From the NCBI GenBank assembly GCA_020725665.1, contig DYEO01000084.1:1-64000 (forward strand): a DNA stretch of 64,000 bases, given 5' to 3'. Each line of letters opens with the position of its first letter. Position 1 is the first letter of the stretch. This document shows positions 44,032 to 52,897 of this stretch, piece after piece. The DNA is from Dethiobacter sp. (GTDB lineage Bacteria; Bacillota; Dethiobacteria; DTU022; UBA8154). Both the position numbers and the translations under genes were made by a program. Under the pieces are notes generated by a model. The model saw only the letters and a program-made list of their open reading frames with translations. It was not told the DNA's origin and searched no databases.

Positions 44032-45353
44032 AAAAAGTAAAAGGCATCGTGCTTGAGAGTACTGACAGAGATATTATTCTGCTTACCGCAGAGGGGGAGT
44101 ACCGCCGCTTGCCGGCCCGCGGCAGGTTCTACCCTGCGGGGGCGGAGGCGGAAATTCCCCTTCCCCTGCTGCCGGCAAAACTCCCTGCTTTTGCCGCCGC
44201 TGCAGTTATACTGCTGGTAATGGCCCTCACCCTGCTCTGGCAGTTTGGCCCGGCCCGACCAATCGCTTATTTAGCCCTGGACATTAACCCAAGCCTGCTC
44301 CTTGTCCTGAATAAAGAAGCGGTGGTGTTGGACACTGAGGCCCTTAATGCAGAGGCAGCACTCCTTGACGAAAAGCTTAAACTTAAAGGGCTGCCGGCTG
44401 CCGCCGCACTTGAACTTATCCTGAAGGAAGCCCGTGCGCAAGGTTATCTTGCCACAGAACGGGAGAACGTAGTGCTCCTTTCCCTGGCGGCGCCACCGGG
44501 TTACAGTATCAGCGAAGAGGTACTGCAGCAGGCCGCTGCGCAGCAGCTTTTTATCCTGGAGGTTGACGCCTACCTGAAAACAAATACCACCACACCGGAA
44601 GCAGCCCGGGAAGCCAGGCAGAAGAAGGTCTCCCTCAATGCCCTCCTGCTTGCAGAAGAACTTGCCGCCATGGATCTGCTCCCCCTGGCAGACAGTGAAA
44701 AACGGCTAACGGCAACGGAAGAGCATGGTATTGTTACCGTGCGCAATCTGTTGGAGCAGGTGCTGCCCAAAAAGGTTTTCACGGAAAAGGAGTTCATCCC
44801 CGGGGATAAATCGAGAAGAGAAGAGAAAAACCCGGGGCCGCCGGAATTCATCCCACCCGGGAAGGATAAGGACCCGGGACTGCCCGGCTTTACTCCCCCC
44901 GGGAGGGGGACAGACAAGGAACCGGTGAAAAAGCACAGCGAAGTCAATCAAGACAACCGGGATAAAAAGCAGCCGCCGCAGGGCAGGCCGGTGGGTGAGG
45001 GCACAGTGGATAACAGCATTCCTGGGGAGAACGCTCCTGGCCAGCAGAAAAAAGTTGGCGAAACCTTGCCGACCGGCGACGCGGAGCAATCCGCCGGTGA
45101 TCACAGGCCCGGCCCGCCGGAAGAAAAGGGGGCGGGCTCTCCGTCTAAAGAAGGGGAAAACCCCGGAGAAAAGGTCCCGGACAGTACAACTAAAAAAAAG
45201 AACCAACAGCGACTACCTGGGAAACCCGGACCGGTAGACACGCCGGCGAACACGGATAGGGATAAAGAAGATAATAACCCCGGCAACAAGCCCAACAACA
45301 GCATAGAAGACAACACCGGCGCAAACAGGGGCAATAAACCGCAGCCAGAGTAG
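44028..45353 (+). CDS. rsgI: Membrane anti-sigma-I factor RsgI with a Pro-rich extracellular tail
   Basis: A 441-residue single-pass membrane protein that holds SigI inactive. The cytoplasmic anti-sigma domain (1-50, KGIVLESTDRDIILLTAEGE) is followed by one membrane helix (about 53-73) and the periplasmic RsgI core starting YLALDINPSL. In studied RsgI proteins the chain cleaves itself between the Asn and Pro of this motif (N87-P88 here), and regulated proteolysis then frees SigI. From residue 255 on, the outside tail is long, charged and rich in Pro, Gly, Lys and Glu (PPEFIPPGKDKD, LPGFTPPG), with no carbohydrate-binding domain like those of cellulolytic clostridia. What it senses is unknown; mechanical or envelope stress is possible. 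Confidence 0.9.
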   Translation: MKKVKGIVLESTDRDIILLTAEGEYRRLPARGRFYPAGAEAEIPLPLLPAKLPAFAAAAVILLVMALTLLWQFGPARPIAYLALDINPSLLLVLNKEAVVLDTEALNAEAALLDEKLKLKGLPAAAALELILKEARAQGYLATERENVVLLSLAAPPGYSISEEVLQQAAAQQLFILEVDAYLKTNTTTPEAAREARQKKVSLNALLLAEELAAMDLLPLADSEKRLTATEEHGIVTVRNLLEQVLPKKVFTEKEFIPGDKSRREEKNPGPPEFIPPGKDKDPGLPGFTPPGRGTDKEPVKKHSEVNQDNRDKKQPPQGRPVGEGTVDNSIPGENAPGQQKKVGETLPTGDAEQSAGDHRPGPPEEKGAGSPSKEGENPGEKVPDSTTKKKNQQRLPGKPGPVDTPANTDRDKEDNNPGNKPNNSIEDNTGANRGNKPQPE

Positions 45354-45438
45354 AGCAGACTACCTGTTTAATACGCGGTAGACGCCGGAGCCCCGGGCAG
45401 CCAGGAGATGGTATTTTATTACCAGAAAGTTTAAGTGC

Positions 45439-45475
45439 AACAGGCCCCCGCAATTAAGAAGCGGGAGCCTGTTTG
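45439..45475 (+). terminator. Terminator of sigI-rsgI
   Basis: AACAGGCCCCCGC pairs with GCGGGAGCCTGTT across a nine-base loop, followed by TGTAAAAG. It lies between the convergent rsgI and secreted-protein genes and may serve both. Confidence 0.6.
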
Positions 45476-45519
45476 TAAAAGCTGATTATCAGATGCGGTT
45501 GCCGTAGTGAGTTCTTAAA

Positions 45520-46350
45520 TTACTCCTGTCCGCCTTCGTCTTCATCATCTCCATCTTCGCCGTTATCATCGTCGCTGTCCTCGCCGTTGTCACCGCCGGC
45601 ATCGTCGGTGCCGTTATCCGGATCACCGATGATTATATCTGACGTATTCTCATCGTAGTAGACATTTTCTCCCAGGGCCTCGGCGATAAAGCGTAAGGGA
45701 ACAAAAGTACGGTTGCCCAACAACTGGACCGGCACATCCAGCTCAAAGGGTTCGCCATTAACGTAGAATACCCTCTCGATCACGAAAAGCTCAACCACCA
45801 CGTTCCCGCGGGTAATGGTAACTTTTTGCAACGCAGCGTCCCACTCCACTTCCGCCCCCAGAGCGTACATAACCGCCCTTACAGGTATGAGAGTACGGCC
45901 ATTCTTAATCACCGGCGGCAGGTCGGACTGAAAAGGACGCCCACGTATGATAATCTTCTCGTTTTCAATCACTTTAAACCTTTCGTGCAGCATCTCCCGC
46001 ACGAAAGCAGGCGGGCCAGGCGGCTTGGCTTGAGAGTCATCTTCACCCTCTTCCCCCTCTACGGCATCATTGCCATTCTTCATTTCCCCAAACCTTTGCT
46101 GGAGTTTTTTCCTTACATAATTTGGAGGCCCTGGCACATTACTAGCGGCCGACCCCTCGTCCCCGCCAACTTTTCTGTCATCCTCCCCGTTTTCTCCTTC
46201 TTCCACTGTGCTGTTCTCGTCAGATGCAGGGGCTGGTGTCTCTCTTCCCCCTTTATTACCGGGAAACTCAGCCGGTTTAGAGAGAGCAGGAGCACTGGCC
46301 GCCAAGATCACAATAACAGCCAACAGGAGTACCGTAAACTTCCTAAACAT
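45520..46350 (-). CDS. Secreted copper-amine-oxidase-N domain protein with acidic tail
   Basis: A 276-residue exported protein. After a signal peptide (VLLLAVIVILAASAPALS) comes an acidic linker with two copies of a PGPP-aromatic-VR-x-x-L-x-x-RF motif (73-87, PGPPNYVRKKLQQRF; 111-125, PGPPAFVREMLHERF). A copper-amine-oxidase-like N-terminal domain follows (residues 130-245, NGRTLIPVRAVMYALGAEVEW and NRTFVPLRFIAEALG, in part). The last 35 residues are almost all Asp, Glu and Gly, suggesting calcium binding or repulsion from the wall. It is convergent with rsgI, whose tail has related GPPEF and GLPGF elements, so the two may act in one surface system. The function is unknown. Confidence 0.8.
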   Translation of the reverse strand: MFRKFTVLLLAVIVILAASAPALSKPAEFPGNKGGRETPAPASDENSTVEEGENGEDDRKVGGDEGSAASNVPGPPNYVRKKLQQRFGEMKNGNDAVEGEEGEDDSQAKPPGPPAFVREMLHERFKVIENEKIIIRGRPFQSDLPPVIKNGRTLIPVRAVMYALGAEVEWDAALQKVTITRGNVVVELFVIERVFYVNGEPFELDVPVQLLGNRTFVPLRFIAEALGENVYYDENTSDIIIGDPDNGTDDAGGDNGEDSDDDNGEDGDDEDEGGQE

Positions 46351-46746
46351 TAGAAACCCTCCTTATTTTTTGCTCTTACTTTATAATACGGAGGGATACC
46401 TTTTTTTGGGGGGTAGAGTTATAAAAGCGGCGTTAAATCAAGGACATCATAAAGGCTCTTGCGGTTCAGCATCCTTTCCTTTGCCCTGGCCGTTTTCCTG
46501 CGCTCGCGCAATTTACGACGATCCGGGTGGCCCAATTTAGCGTTCACCCCTGTATGTAAAGAATTCAACCTCGCAGCGGAAAATCTCGTTCAGCTTATGA
46601 GCATGTTACTATTGGCGGGGAGTTTTGTCAATAGGCCCCGGAAAAAGTCAACAAAAAGGGCCTCAGGTGTTATATAATACAATTATATTAACAAGGTGTT
46701 ATCTAAAGTACCATATTGCGGGGCAGCAAGATGGAGGGAGAGGCCC
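46351..46746. other. Gap between the secreted-protein gene and lysR
   Basis: A 396-bp divergent region. A TATAAT hexamer at 46673-46678 lies about 70 bp before lysR but has only a poor -35 (GTCAACA-type). On the minus strand AAGGAGGG precedes the secreted-protein gene, with a TATTATAAA element about 20 bp further up. No gene recognised in the middle part. Confidence 0.4.
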
Positions 46747-47694
46747 ATGGATTTTCATCAGTTGAGAGTTTTTGTGGAGGTTGTCAGACAAAAGAGTTTT
46801 TCCCGTGCCGCAGAGAGCATTTTTTTAAGCCAGCCCACGGTAAGCGCTCATATCAAGGCCCTGGAAAACGAGATCGGCGCCCCCCTGCTGGATCGCAGCC
46901 AGCGGGAAATAGCCCTTACGGAGGCGGGCAAAATACTCTTTCGTTATGCGCAGCAGCTCCTCGGGTTCAAAGAAGAAGCCCTATCCACTATCCGGAAAAA
47001 GTATCGCATCATCAAGGGTCACCTGGAGATCGCTGCCAGTAGTGTGCCCGGCACTTATCTCCTGCCCGATGTGCTTTTCTCCTTCAGCCGGAAATACCCG
47101 GAAGTTACATTCTCCGTGCTCATCCGCGATACCAAAAAGGTAGCTGAAAGCATTAAGGATTACACTTATGACCTGGGGTTGGTGGGGGAAACAGGCGTTC
47201 ATGAAGACCTGGCCCAGCGCCGCCTGGTAAAGGACGAACTAATTCTTATAGCGCCGCCGGGAACAGGACTGCCGCTGGTTCAGCCACGGCAGCGGGAGCC
47301 GCAAGAGGAAACGGTACAAGAACAGGAGCTGCCCCTGACCGATCTGAAGGCCTGTGCTCATATGTCTTTTATCCTGCGCGAGCCCGGTTCGGCCACGCGC
47401 CTGGTTTTTGAAAAGGCCCTGAAAAAAATTGGGGGAGATCAGGCACGGCTCCGTATCATTGCCTTCATTGAGGGACAGGAGGCAATCAAGGAGGCGGTGA
47501 AAACGGGGCTGGGGTTGACGGTAATCTCCCGCAGGGCCGTACAGAAAGAACTTCAGGCGGAAGTGTTGGAGGGTTACCGCTTGCAGGATCTGAACCTGGA
47601 ACGGAGCTTTTACCTGATCTTTCGCAAAAACCGCATTCTTTCACCCCTGAGCAAAGCATTTCTCGAGTTCACTGTCAACTATTTCTCCAAATAA
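46747..47694 (+). CDS. LysR-family transcriptional regulator
   Basis: A 315-residue regulator. The N-terminal winged helix-turn-helix is clear (MDFHQLRVFVEVVRQKSFSR, then AAESIFLSQPTVSAHIKALE). A two-lobed effector domain follows, with EIAASSVPGTYLLPDVL-type sequence and a late GLGLTVISRRAV. It groups by eye with the CysL/CbbR-like LysR proteins. An insertion rich in Gln and Glu (PRQREPQEETVQEQELP) lies in the effector domain. The ATG at 46747 follows GGAGGGAGAGG. No divergent partner is evident: its neighbours are the secreted-protein gene and convergent trpB2, so the target is unknown. Confidence 0.87.
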   Translation: MDFHQLRVFVEVVRQKSFSRAAESIFLSQPTVSAHIKALENEIGAPLLDRSQREIALTEAGKILFRYAQQLLGFKEEALSTIRKKYRIIKGHLEIAASSVPGTYLLPDVLFSFSRKYPEVTFSVLIRDTKKVAESIKDYTYDLGLVGETGVHEDLAQRRLVKDELILIAPPGTGLPLVQPRQREPQEETVQEQELPLTDLKACAHMSFILREPGSATRLVFEKALKKIGGDQARLRIIAFIEGQEAIKEAVKTGLGLTVISRRAVQKELQAEVLEGYRLQDLNLERSFYLIFRKNRILSPLSKAFLEFTVNYFSK

Positions 47695-47697
47695 TAT

Positions 47698-47730
47698 AGG
47701 GAACCCCTCTACAAAGAAGGGTTCCCTGTT
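47698..47730. terminator. Terminator between lysR and trpB2
   Basis: AGGGAACCC and GGGTTCCCT pair across a 12-base loop, followed by GTTACTGTT. It sits just past the lysR stop and about 50 bp from the convergent trpB2 end. Confidence 0.6.
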
Positions 47731-47778
47731 ACTGTTCAACAATAAGCTGATCCCGTTTGTAACCCAAAGGCAGCTATA

Positions 47779-49149
47779 TCAGGAAACCTTGGGCTTGGGA
47801 TAGTTTTCCAGCACCTTTAACGCTTCCCGGATCTCCTCTTCCGGCATCTCGTAATCGGTCAGCTTATTGTCCATGTAAGCATCGTAACCGGCGAGGTCCA
47901 TGATGCCGTGACCGCTGAAGTTGAAGAGGATCGTCTTGGCTACGCCCTCCTCCTTGCACTTGAGGGCTTCATTAATCGCGGCCGCGATGGCGTGGTTCGT
48001 TTCCGGGGCGGGGACAATGCCCTCGGAACGGGCAAATGCCATGCCGGCCTCGTAGGTCTGGAGCTGGTTGTAGGCCTGGGCCTCGATCAGATTATCGAGA
48101 ACGAGCTGGCAGACAAGGGGCGCCATGCCGTGGTAGCGCAGCCCGCCGGCGTGGAAGGGTTTGGGGATAAAGTTGTGCCCCAGGGTATGCATGGGCAGCA
48201 ATGGCGTGGTCGCAGCCGTATCACCGAAATCATAAAGGAAACTGCCCTTGGTCAGGGTGGGGCAGGCCGCCGGTTCCACCGCGATGATGCGCACGTTCTT
48301 ACCATAGATCTTGTCGCGGATAAAGGGGAAGCTGACCCCGGCAAAGTTGCTGCCGCCGCCGGCACAGCCGATGACGATGTCGGGATAATCGCCCACCACT
48401 TCAAACTGCTTGAGGGCTTCCAGGCCGATAATGGTCTGGTGCAGCATCACGTGGTTGAGCACACTTCCCAGGGAATAACGGGTATCCTTGCTCGTTACCG
48501 TATCCTCGATGGCCTCGCTGATGGCGATCCCGAGGCTGCCCGGCGTATCGGGATATTCGGCTGCCATCTTCCGGCCGAAACTGGTATCCTGGCTGGGGCT
48601 GGCCACGCACTCGGCGCCCCAGGTACGCATCAGGATTTTGCGGTAGGGTTTTTGCTCAAAACTGATCCGCACCATGTAAACCTTGCACTCCAGGCCGAAA
48701 AGCTGGCAGGCCATCGCCAGGGAGCTGCCCCACTGGCCGGCGCCCGTTTCCGTGGCAATACGCTTGATACCGAAAGCCTTGTTATAATAAGCCTGGGCGA
48801 CGGATGTATTGGGCTTGTGGCTGCCGGAGGGGCTGACCGACTCATCTTTGAAATAAATCTTGGCCGGGGTATCGAGAAACTTTTCCAGCTTGTAGGCTCT
48901 TGTCAAGGGTGTGGGTCTCCAGATCAACAGCTTGTCCAGTACCTCTTCCGGAATATCAATCCACCGATCCGTACTGACTTCCTGGGCAATAAGATTCATG
49001 GGGAAAATTGGCGCCAGGTCATCGGGCCCGATCGGCTGCCCCGTCCCGGGATGGAGGGGCGGTTGCATAGGTGTGGGCATGTCTGCAGCAATATTGTACC
49101 ATTGTTTCGGTATGTCTCTTTGAGACAAGAACACTTTTTTGGTTTCCAT
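47779..49149 (-). CDS. trpB2: Tryptophan synthase beta chain, TrpB2 type
   Basis: A 456-residue PLP enzyme making tryptophan from indole and serine. The PLP lysine is in [11 protein letters not shown] (K112), with the phosphate loop [10 protein letters not shown] and [14 protein letters not shown]. The long N-terminus ([17 protein letters not shown]) and length above 450 are typical of the TrpB2 group, which usually lacks a TrpA partner and may salvage free indole. No trpA is near. The start is the ATG at 49149 after AAGGAGG; the frame is open for 18 codons upstream. Confidence 0.92.
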   Translation of the reverse strand: METKKVFLSQRDIPKQWYNIAADMPTPMQPPLHPGTGQPIGPDDLAPIFPMNLIAQEVSTDRWIDIPEEVLDKLLIWRPTPLTRAYKLEKFLDTPAKIYFKDESVSPSGSHKPNTSVAQAYYNKAFGIKRIATETGAGQWGSSLAMACQLFGLECKVYMVRISFEQKPYRKILMRTWGAECVASPSQDTSFGRKMAAEYPDTPGSLGIAISEAIEDTVTSKDTRYSLGSVLNHVMLHQTIIGLEALKQFEVVGDYPDIVIGCAGGGSNFAGVSFPFIRDKIYGKNVRIIAVEPAACPTLTKGSFLYDFGDTAATTPLLPMHTLGHNFIPKPFHAGGLRYHGMAPLVCQLVLDNLIEAQAYNQLQTYEAGMAFARSEGIVPAPETNHAIAAAINEALKCKEEGVAKTILFNFSGHGIMDLAGYDAYMDNKLTDYEMPEEEIREALKVLENYPKPKVS

Positions 49150-49469
49150 GCTTATTCCTCCTTGGATTCTATTAAATCCACCATTGGGGACGGTGGATCT
49201 CAATTGATACCACCTGAACTACCCTTTTTAGGATCTCCTCGTCCTGCGAAAACCAATAAACCTTTGCCCTTTAATCCCCCTGAATTTTTTGTAACGTTAA
49301 CCGTTAACCTCCTACACTGCAACGTCAATTCTTAAAACCCCTGAATTCCACCGGGGAGCCCCGGCAAACACGCGGCTTGCAATTACCCGCCGTCTTATTA
49401 CCTTTCCCCGGCTTACAATATTTGGTATATCACACCCTTTCACAATTTTTTCACAATTAAGCTTAAAAT

Positions 49470-49499
49470 ACCTTAACACAACAGCTTTCTTATTGTCAA
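49470..49499 (-). promoter_or_regulatory. Candidate trpB2 promoter
   Basis: A perfect TTGACA on the minus strand (49494-49499) is followed after 18 bases by TAAGGT, a poor -10. If used, it would give a leader of about 320 nt before trpB2, long enough for attenuation. I do not find a standard T-box sequence in it. Confidence 0.35.
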
Positions 49500-49583
49500 T
49501 ATTATATTTACACAAAAAATTTTTCCATTAGCAAATTTTCAGGTATGAATATGAAATTGTTATTAAATGAAATATGCGACTAC

Positions 49584-49629
<46 letters not shown>

Positions 49630-49651
49630 AATTAGAGAACCGGCGAAAACA

Positions 49652-49736
49652 TTTGAAGACTTGCTGATATGGCAGAAGGCGCACTTGTTTCGTGCTTGCG
49701 GTTGATCGGTTAGTAAATCGGGAAGTATATTCTCGG
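49652..49736 (+). pseudogene. Remnant of a four-helix-bundle (23S rRNA IVS-type) protein gene
   Basis: FEDLLIWQKAHLF is followed, after a one-base shift, by VLAVDRLVNREVYSR. Together these match the first helices of the S23-type four-helix-bundle proteins. About 28 of some 120 residues remain. Tandem repeats flank it on the left, and ATTCTGAAATTCTGG-type repeats on the right. Confidence 0.7.
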
Positions 49737-49907
49737 GGCATTCTGAAATTCTGGCTACTGAATTCTGAATACCTGAATAGTAACAAAAAACAACTCTGGC
49801 TTCTCCCCGGCAAGGGTGCTAAAATGAAAGTGCCGTCCCCGGTATTACGGCAACCACCGGGGGGAAAAACCAAACGGGTGAGCCCCTGCAAGGAAGGAGA
49901 GAATGTT

Positions 49908-50093
49908 ATGCCGCTCGTACAGGTAGAGATGCTGGAAGGAAGGAACTTGGAGCAAAAAAGAGCCATGGTGAAGGAGGTTACAGAAGTTCTCGTCAAAACG
50001 ATCAACTGCAAAGCCGAAGATGTCCAGGTAATTATCCGGGAGATGAAACGGGAGAATTTTGCCGTGGGAGGAGCTTTGTTTGTTGACAATTGA
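49908..50093 (+). CDS. 4-oxalocrotonate tautomerase-family protein
   Basis: A 61-residue tautomerase. After Met removal, Pro1 would be the catalytic base (MPLVQVEMLEGRNLEQKR), and the C-terminal half (DVQVIIREMKRENFAVGG) is typical of the 4-OT family. Arginine at about residue 11-12 and KRENFAVGG match the usual pattern. Members act on enol acids or dehalogenate; the physiological role in anaerobes is mostly unknown. The ATG follows AAGGAAGGAGAG. It is a single gene followed by palindromic repeats; it is missed if only long frames are considered, since its frame is open far upstream. Confidence 0.85.
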   Translation: MPLVQVEMLEGRNLEQKRAMVKEVTEVLVKTINCKAEDVQVIIREMKRENFAVGGALFVDN

Positions 50094-50113
50094 CAATTGA
50101 CAGTTGATGCCGG

Positions 50114-50246
50114 GGAACGGGCGAGGCATGCCTCGCCCCTATACTGTGCCCGCCCGCCAACACAATATTGTGGGATGGCCCCTGGCCGTATCGTAAAAGA
50201 ATTTCTATTACAAATAAAACGGGCGGGCACAGAGACCCGCCCCTAC
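50114..50246. repeat. GC palindrome repeat, copy 5 (mixed units)
   Basis: The first unit has a different core, GGGCGAGGCATGCCTCGCCC, followed by a CCCGCCCGCC half. The second, at 50221-50246, is the standard GGGCGGGCACAGAGACCCGC unit with CCCTAC, 10 bp after the minus-strand aminotransferase stop. TTGACAATTGACAGTTGA precedes the array. Confidence 0.8.
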
Positions 50247-50255
50247 GGAAAAACG

Positions 50256-51458
50256 TTATTGCAGTTCCTGCAGGAATGCTTCCATACGGTCCAGGCCAAC
50301 CCTGATGTTTTCCAGGGAGGTGGCATAAGAAAGGCGCACGTACTCCGGTGCCCCGAAGCCCCTTCCCGGTACAACCGCCACGCGGTAGTACTCCAGCAGC
50401 AAGGCTGCCAGCTCATCCGTATTGTTGATCACAGTGCCGCGAAAACTGAGGCCGCAGGCCTGTCCGGCATTGACAAACAAATAAAAGGCGCCCTGGGGTT
50501 CGCTGCAGGAAAGGTGGGGCATTTTATTGATGCGCTCAAGGGCATAAGTGCGGCGGCTTTCAAAAACCTGGCGCATCTCCTCCACGCAATCCTGGGGTCC
50601 GCGCAGGGCGGCAAGGGCCGCTTTCTGGGCAATGGAGTTGGGGTTGGAGGTGAGATGGCTCTGGATACTTTCCATAGCGACAGCCAGTTCCGGCCCGGAA
50701 GCGGTATAACCGATGCGCCACCCTGTCATGGCATAGGCCTTGGAGACCCCGTTGACGATGACGGTGCGTTTTTTTATTTCCTCACCCAAGCAGGCGATGG
50801 AGATATGTTCGGCATCGCCGTAGACCAGCTTTTCGTAGATCTCATCGGAGATAATCCAGAGATCGTTTTGCAAAGCGATGCCGGCGACGGCAAGGAGTTC
50901 CTCGCGGCTGAAGAGCTGGCCCGTGGGATTGCTGGGGCTGTTCACCACAATAGCCCGGGTGCGCGGGGTAATATGCCTGTGCAGCAGTTCGGCGGTCAGC
51001 TTGCCGCCGTCTTTTTCATCCGCTGCCACGCTCACGGGGACACCGTCCGCAAGTTTTACCATTTCAGGATAGCTCACCCAATACGGAACCGGAATAAGCA
51101 CTTCATCTCCCGAATCAAGAATAGCGGTGAAAATATTGGCCAGGGAATGTTTCGCCCCGTTGCTTAACACAACCTGTCCCGGGCGGTACAGGAGATTGTT
51201 TTCCCGCTGCAGTTTCTCGCAGACAGCTTCCTTCAACTCGGGTATACCGGCAGCAGGAGTATAACGGGTAAACCCCTCCCGGATTGCCGTAATGGCCGCC
51301 TCCCTGATATGCTCCGGCGTATCAAAATCAGGCTCGCCGGCACCGAAACCGATCACATCCACTCCCTCACTCTTCAATTGCTTGGCCCGGGCATCGATGG
51401 TAAGGGTAGGTGAGGGAGTAATTCCCAATGCCTTGCGTGACAGTGTCAATTCAATCAC
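50256..51458 (-). CDS. Aspartate aminotransferase-type PLP enzyme
   Basis: A 400-residue class I aminotransferase. Marks are GFGAGEPDFDTPEHI, YTPAAGIPELKEAV, VNSPSNPTGQLFSREEL, the PLP lysine in VNGVSKAYAMTGWRIGY, and VRLSYATSLENI. These fit the bacterial aspartate/prephenate aminotransferase (AspC/AspB-Igamma) group. It lies upstream of nothing on its strand except the repeat and is preceded by the glutamine-amidotransferase-like gene 12 bp away, so the two may be co-transcribed with the mazEF-alr group. Confidence 0.9.
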   Translation of the reverse strand: MIELTLSRKALGITPSPTLTIDARAKQLKSEGVDVIGFGAGEPDFDTPEHIREAAITAIREGFTRYTPAAGIPELKEAVCEKLQRENNLLYRPGQVVLSNGAKHSLANIFTAILDSGDEVLIPVPYWVSYPEMVKLADGVPVSVAADEKDGGKLTAELLHRHITPRTRAIVVNSPSNPTGQLFSREELLAVAGIALQNDLWIISDEIYEKLVYGDAEHISIACLGEEIKKRTVIVNGVSKAYAMTGWRIGYTASGPELAVAMESIQSHLTSNPNSIAQKAALAALRGPQDCVEEMRQVFESRRTYALERINKMPHLSCSEPQGAFYLFVNAGQACGLSFRGTVINNTDELAALLLEYYRVAVVPGRGFGAPEYVRLSYATSLENIRVGLDRMEAFLQELQ

Positions 51459-51469
51459 CTCGAAATATT

Positions 51470-52192
51470 TTAATGGTTACGGGACCAATAACGGTTAGCG
51501 GCCTGCAGGAAAGCATGGAAAAGCTCCTGTCCCCCTTCCATACCGCCCAGGGACAGGGCCTCGGGGTGCCATTGCACCCCCAGAACAAAAGCACGCTCTT
51601 GCATCTCCAGTGCCTCGATGACACCGTCAGGGGACCGGGCAACGCTTTGCAGGCCGTCGCCCGGTTTGCGCACCGCCTGGTGATGAAATGTGTTTACCCT
51701 GACGCTTTCCCTTTCACTCAAAATACCTTTCAGTACACTTCCCGCTTCCAGGCACACACTGTGGGTGGGATAGTGGTCGGGTGCTCTTTGCCAGTGCTGC
51801 AGGCAAGGCTCTTCCCGCAGCGCAAGATCCTGGTAGATATCTCCCCCGCAGGCAATGTTGAGGACCTGCAAGCCCCGGCAAACTGCGAGCACGGGCATGT
51901 CCCGCTGCAGGGCCAGCCTTACCAGGGCAATCTCCACCTCATCACGCTGCGGTGTTATCTCTCCACATCCGGGAAGGGGCTCTTCGCCAAAATGGCGGGG
52001 ATCCACATCACCGCCGCCACTCAGGAGCAACCCACCGATCATATTTAAATAATCGGCTACCCCTGTTACCTTAAGGGTAGCCAGCAAAACCGGCAGGCCG
52101 CCGGCTTTTTCCACGGCCCGGCAGTAAGCGGCTTTCAGGCGGAATAAATGATTTCGCTCCTGGTATGAACAGGTCACGCCAACCGGTATCAT
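51470..52192 (-). CDS. Gamma-glutamyl-GABA hydrolase-like class I glutamine amidotransferase
   Basis: A PuuD-like hydrolase of about 240 residues. The nucleophile elbow is LAVCRGLQVLN and the His-Glu pair lies in GVQWHPEAL; LSGGGDVDPRHFGEEP is typical of the PuuD/YvdE group. The likely reaction is hydrolysis of gamma-glutamyl amides. I take the ATG at 52192 because MIPVGVTCSYQ aligns with the family start; a TTG at 52231 overlapping the mazF stop is also open. It lies between mazF and the aminotransferase on the same strand. Confidence 0.83.
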   Translation of the reverse strand: MIPVGVTCSYQERNHLFRLKAAYCRAVEKAGGLPVLLATLKVTGVADYLNMIGGLLLSGGGDVDPRHFGEEPLPGCGEITPQRDEVEIALVRLALQRDMPVLAVCRGLQVLNIACGGDIYQDLALREEPCLQHWQRAPDHYPTHSVCLEAGSVLKGILSERESVRVNTFHHQAVRKPGDGLQSVARSPDGVIEALEMQERAFVLGVQWHPEALSLGGMEGGQELFHAFLQAANRYWSRNH

Positions 52193-52227
52193 CCGCACAT
52201 CACCGTCAGGTAGTAATAAAAAGCCAA

Positions 52228-52587
52228 TCAAAAATCAATCAGTCCCAGGCTGATCTTCAGCGCCTCGTCGATAAGCAGCATCGTTTTATCATCCAGTTCC
52301 GTTATCTTTTGCTGCAAGCGCTGCTTGTCAATGGTACGAATTTGCTCCAGTAAAATTACCGAATCCTTTTCCAGTCCATGCTGCTGAGCCTTCAGTTCCA
52401 CGTGCGTCGGCAACTTTGCTTTTTCTATATGGGAGGTAATGGCTGCCACGATGACGGTGGGGCTGAACTTGTTGCCCACGTTGTTTTGCACTACGAGGAC
52501 AGGCCTGAAACCGCCCTGCTCGGAGCCAATCACCGGGCTTAAATCGGCAAAAAATACAAAACCACGTTTAACCTCCACCATTCTCAC
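52228..52587 (-). CDS. mazF: mRNA endonuclease toxin MazF/EndoA
   Basis: A 119-residue sequence-specific RNase toxin close to Bacillus NdoA. It has [43 protein letters not shown] and [17 protein letters not shown]. All conserved core residues are there. Its start overlaps the antitoxin stop by 4 bp. The alr-antitoxin-toxin order is the common Firmicutes chromosomal arrangement, so it is probably a core rather than mobile system. Confidence 0.93.
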   Translation of the reverse strand: MRMVEVKRGFVFFADLSPVIGSEQGGFRPVLVVQNNVGNKFSPTVIVAAITSHIEKAKLPTHVELKAQQHGLEKDSVILLEQIRTIDKQRLQQKITELDDKTMLLIDEALKISLGLIDF

Positions 52588-52862
52588 TCTCCAACCATTT
52601 CATCGGCCAGCCGGTCCGCCTCGTTTTCCACAGTAATGGCTTCGTTGGCCAAAGCAAGATTCAGCCGTGCCATCTCCATGTAGCCGTCCTGCATCTGCTC
52701 ACGGATTTTTTTCTTTTTCCGTTCCTGGAGGTAGAGTTTCATTGCTTCCCGGATAAACTCGCTGCGTGTTCGCTTCTCCATTTCAACCACGCCGTCCACT
52801 TCTTCCAACAGGTTATTCGGCAGGCTGATCATGATTCTCTTGGTCCTTGGCAAGGAAAGCAC
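52584..52862 (-). CDS. mazE: MazE/EndoAI-type antitoxin
   Basis: A 92-residue ribbon-helix-helix antitoxin. The DNA-binding part reads [19 protein letters not shown], then [24 protein letters not shown] (in part), and the toxin-binding C-terminus has [16 protein letters not shown], as in Bacillus NdoAI. Translation likely begins at GTG (52862), though the internal ATG is possible. It lies 35 bp after alr and overlaps mazF. Confidence 0.92.
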   Translation of the reverse strand: MLSLPRTKRIMISLPNNLLEEVDGVVEMEKRTRSEFIREAMKLYLQERKKKKIREQMQDGYMEMARLNLALANEAITVENEADRLADEMVGE

Positions 52863-52897
52863 CCCCCGAAGATTGGTTACGGTGAAATCCTTTTATT

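Noticed and set aside
45101..45453. Minus-strand frames antisense to the rsgI tail
   Set aside because: Low-complexity mirror of the Pro/Gly-rich tail; no start signals.
49150..49330. A T-box riboswitch before trpB2
   Set aside because: The leader has GGGTAGTTCAGGTGGTATC but lacks the conserved TGGNACCGCG element and a terminator with a T-run.
47908..49335. 475-codon plus-strand frame antisense to trpB2
   Set aside because: It mirrors the codon bias of trpB2 on the other strand and has no domain, so it is a shadow.
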